This document shows, in pieces, positions 5,306 to 6,102 of a DNA stretch of 6,102 bases (positions are counted from its first letter, which is position 1; every line of letters starts with the position of its first letter). The notes beneath the pieces are model-generated. The model searched no databases. It had not been told where the DNA came from and worked only from the letters and a program-made list of their open reading frames with translations. The position numbers and the translations under genes were made by a program. The stretch is from Thermoplasmata archaeon. GTDB taxonomy: Archaea > Thermoplasmatota > Thermoplasmata > Thermoplasmatales > Thermoplasmataceae. Location of the stretch: positions 1 to 6,102 of the forward strand of contig JAJZXP010000211.1 in assembly GCA_021806345.1 (NCBI GenBank). Direction: 5' to 3'.

Positions 5306-6102
5306 TGCGTAAAATAATATTAATTTTGGCTATTTTCCTGCTGACTATTGGCATGATACCCATTGGCCTTGGTGGAGTTTCCCATGATCACAGCTTCTAT
5401 AACTCTAAGGGAATTGCAAGTGGATTTGCTTCGAATAATGCGACAAATCAGCTAAATGGTAAAAACAACCAGAACAGCACTAGCAATGGGGGATATGTAA
5501 AATACACTCTGGTTCTTAATAACAACACGCTTTTTTGTGGAAATTATATGAATATAGCAGATGGATCCGACGTTTCAAACCTTTTTATGGTCGCTTTTGA
5601 TTCATTGAATCAAAACCTGTACGTTACAGCAGTTTCATTTGTCCCAAATCAGCCTTATGTGTTGGTAATAAACGGTACAACAAACAGTATCGTGAAAACC
5701 ATAACAGTTGGCTCGCAACCAGTCGGAGTAGCATTCGACTCATCCAATGGATACTTGTATGTTGCCAATGAAGGATCCAATAATGTGTCCGTAATAAACG
5801 GTAAAACAAACAGTGTAATCAAAACCATAACTGTAGGCTCGCACCCATCCGGAGTAGCATTCGACTCATCCAACGGATATGTGTATGTTACAAATTCAGG
5901 TTCAAATAATGTGTCCGTAATAAACGGTGCAACAAACAGTGTAATCAAAACCATAGCTGTTGGCTCTGCACCATGTGGAGTAGCATTTGACTCATCTAAC
6001 AGATACGTGTATGTTACAAATTCAGGTTCCAATAATGCGTCCGTAATAAACGGTACAACAAACAGTGTAGTGGATACCATAACAGTTGGCTCGTACCCAA
6101 CC
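5305..6102 (+). CDS. Secreted YVTN-type beta-propeller repeat surface protein, 5' part only
   Basis: The first 266 residues of a long gene that runs out of the window without a stop. The ATG at 5305 begins a classic signal sequence: M-R-K, a hydrophobic core at residues 4-20 (IILILAIFLLTIGMIPIG), then small residues. An Asn/Ser/Gly-rich linker (about 28-63) follows. From residue 95 come YVTN-family repeats: one divergent unit (95-140) and three 42-residue units (141-182, 183-224, 225-266), each reading GVAFDSSN, Y-(L/V)-YV-(A/T)-N, (V/A)SVING, T-(I/V)-x-VGS and P. Such repeats fold as blades of a beta propeller in archaeal and bacterial surface proteins, usually for adhesion or ligand contact. 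Sequons N-x-S/T recur (for example N45, N57, N73, N123, N160, N202, N244), suggesting N-glycosylation outside the cell. No ribosome site is seen; a TATA-like box lies at leaderless distance. Anchor and total blade number lie beyond the window. Confidence 0.88.
   Translation, partial: MRKIILILAIFLLTIGMIPIGLGGVSHDHSFYNSKGIASGFASNNATNQLNGKNNQNSTSNGGYVKYTLVLNNNTLFCGNYMNIADGSDVSNLFMVAFDSLNQNLYVTAVSFVPNQPYVLVINGTTNSIVKTITVGSQPVGVAFDSSNGYLYVANEGSNNVSVINGKTNSVIKTITVGSHPSGVAFDSSNGYVYVTNSGSNNVSVINGATNSVIKTIAVGSAPCGVAFDSSNRYVYVTNSGSNNASVINGTTNSVVDTITVGSYPT
5725..6102 (+). repeat. Tandem 126-base coding repeats (three units)
   Basis: Units at 5725-5850, 5851-5976 and 5977-6102 encode the three regular YVTN blades. 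By hand comparison neighbouring units match at 107 of 126 and 106 of 126 bases. The block around GTCCGTAATAAACGGT is unchanged in all three, while the last codons of each unit differ. A divergent, longer (46-codon) unit lies at 5587-5724. The repeat presumably continues past the window edge, which falls exactly on a unit boundary. Confidence 0.9.

Noticed and set aside
5655..6080. A 141-residue minus-strand open frame with internal repeats
   Set aside because: It lies wholly inside the YVTN repeat gene; its repeats only mirror the 126-base coding units. The plus frame has a signal peptide and a known repeat family, so this is a shadow.
5725..6102. CRISPR-like or satellite array
   Set aside because: Units are 126 bases without spacers, keep an open frame and encode beta-propeller blades.

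Overview
The window looks like a piece of an AT-rich archaeal chromosome, most likely from a euryarchaeon of the Thermoplasmatales type. The domain is secure: there is an archaeal TFB, a 71-residue archaeal Gar1, a PRC-barrel protein, a KEOPS Pcc1-like protein and BRE/TATA-like promoters with almost no leader before the start codons. The order is an inference from overall protein character and base composition, and I could not test it by a search.

Layout from left to right. Positions 1-201 hold the 3' end of a PRC-barrel gene, followed after 22 bases by a ClC-family anion channel or transporter with C-terminal CBS domains (224-2071). Next comes a compact information-processing pair, gar1 (2193-2408) and tfb (2419-3351), whose junction carries a Shine-Dalgarno sequence overlapping the gar1 stop codon. 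A small Pcc1-like gene on the minus strand (3342-3572) converges on tfb and overlaps its end by 10 bases.

After a 256-base AT-rich spacer with no convincing gene lies a tRNA-Leu(CAA) gene (3829-3913). Its 3' end faces a decayed tyrosine recombinase (3963-4290). This keeps the N-terminal core-binding domain, the Gly-His and nucleophile-Tyr motif, and a C-terminal tail in another frame, but it has lost the rest of the catalytic domain. This is the typical scar of a genetic element that once integrated at a tRNA gene. The stretch is richer in G+C than the housekeeping genes around it. A short uncharacterised reading-frame remnant follows, then a GNAT acetyltransferase (4425-4889) and a possible minus-strand hypothetical gene (4949-5284).

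The right edge is the start of a secreted, asparagine-rich YVTN-type beta-propeller surface protein (5305 to beyond 6102). Its 126-base tandem repeats run out of the window. It has no stop codon inside the window.

The left half is stable core genome: ion transport, RNA modification guided by H/ACA RNPs, transcription initiation and possibly tRNA t6A synthesis. The right half is more variable: an integration scar, a small acetyltransferase, an orphan ORF and a repetitive surface protein. I see no clear sign of a new multi-gene system. The points most worth a second look are the integrase remnant, the ClC with unusual transport-site residues, and the repetitive surface gene with its crowded upstream region.
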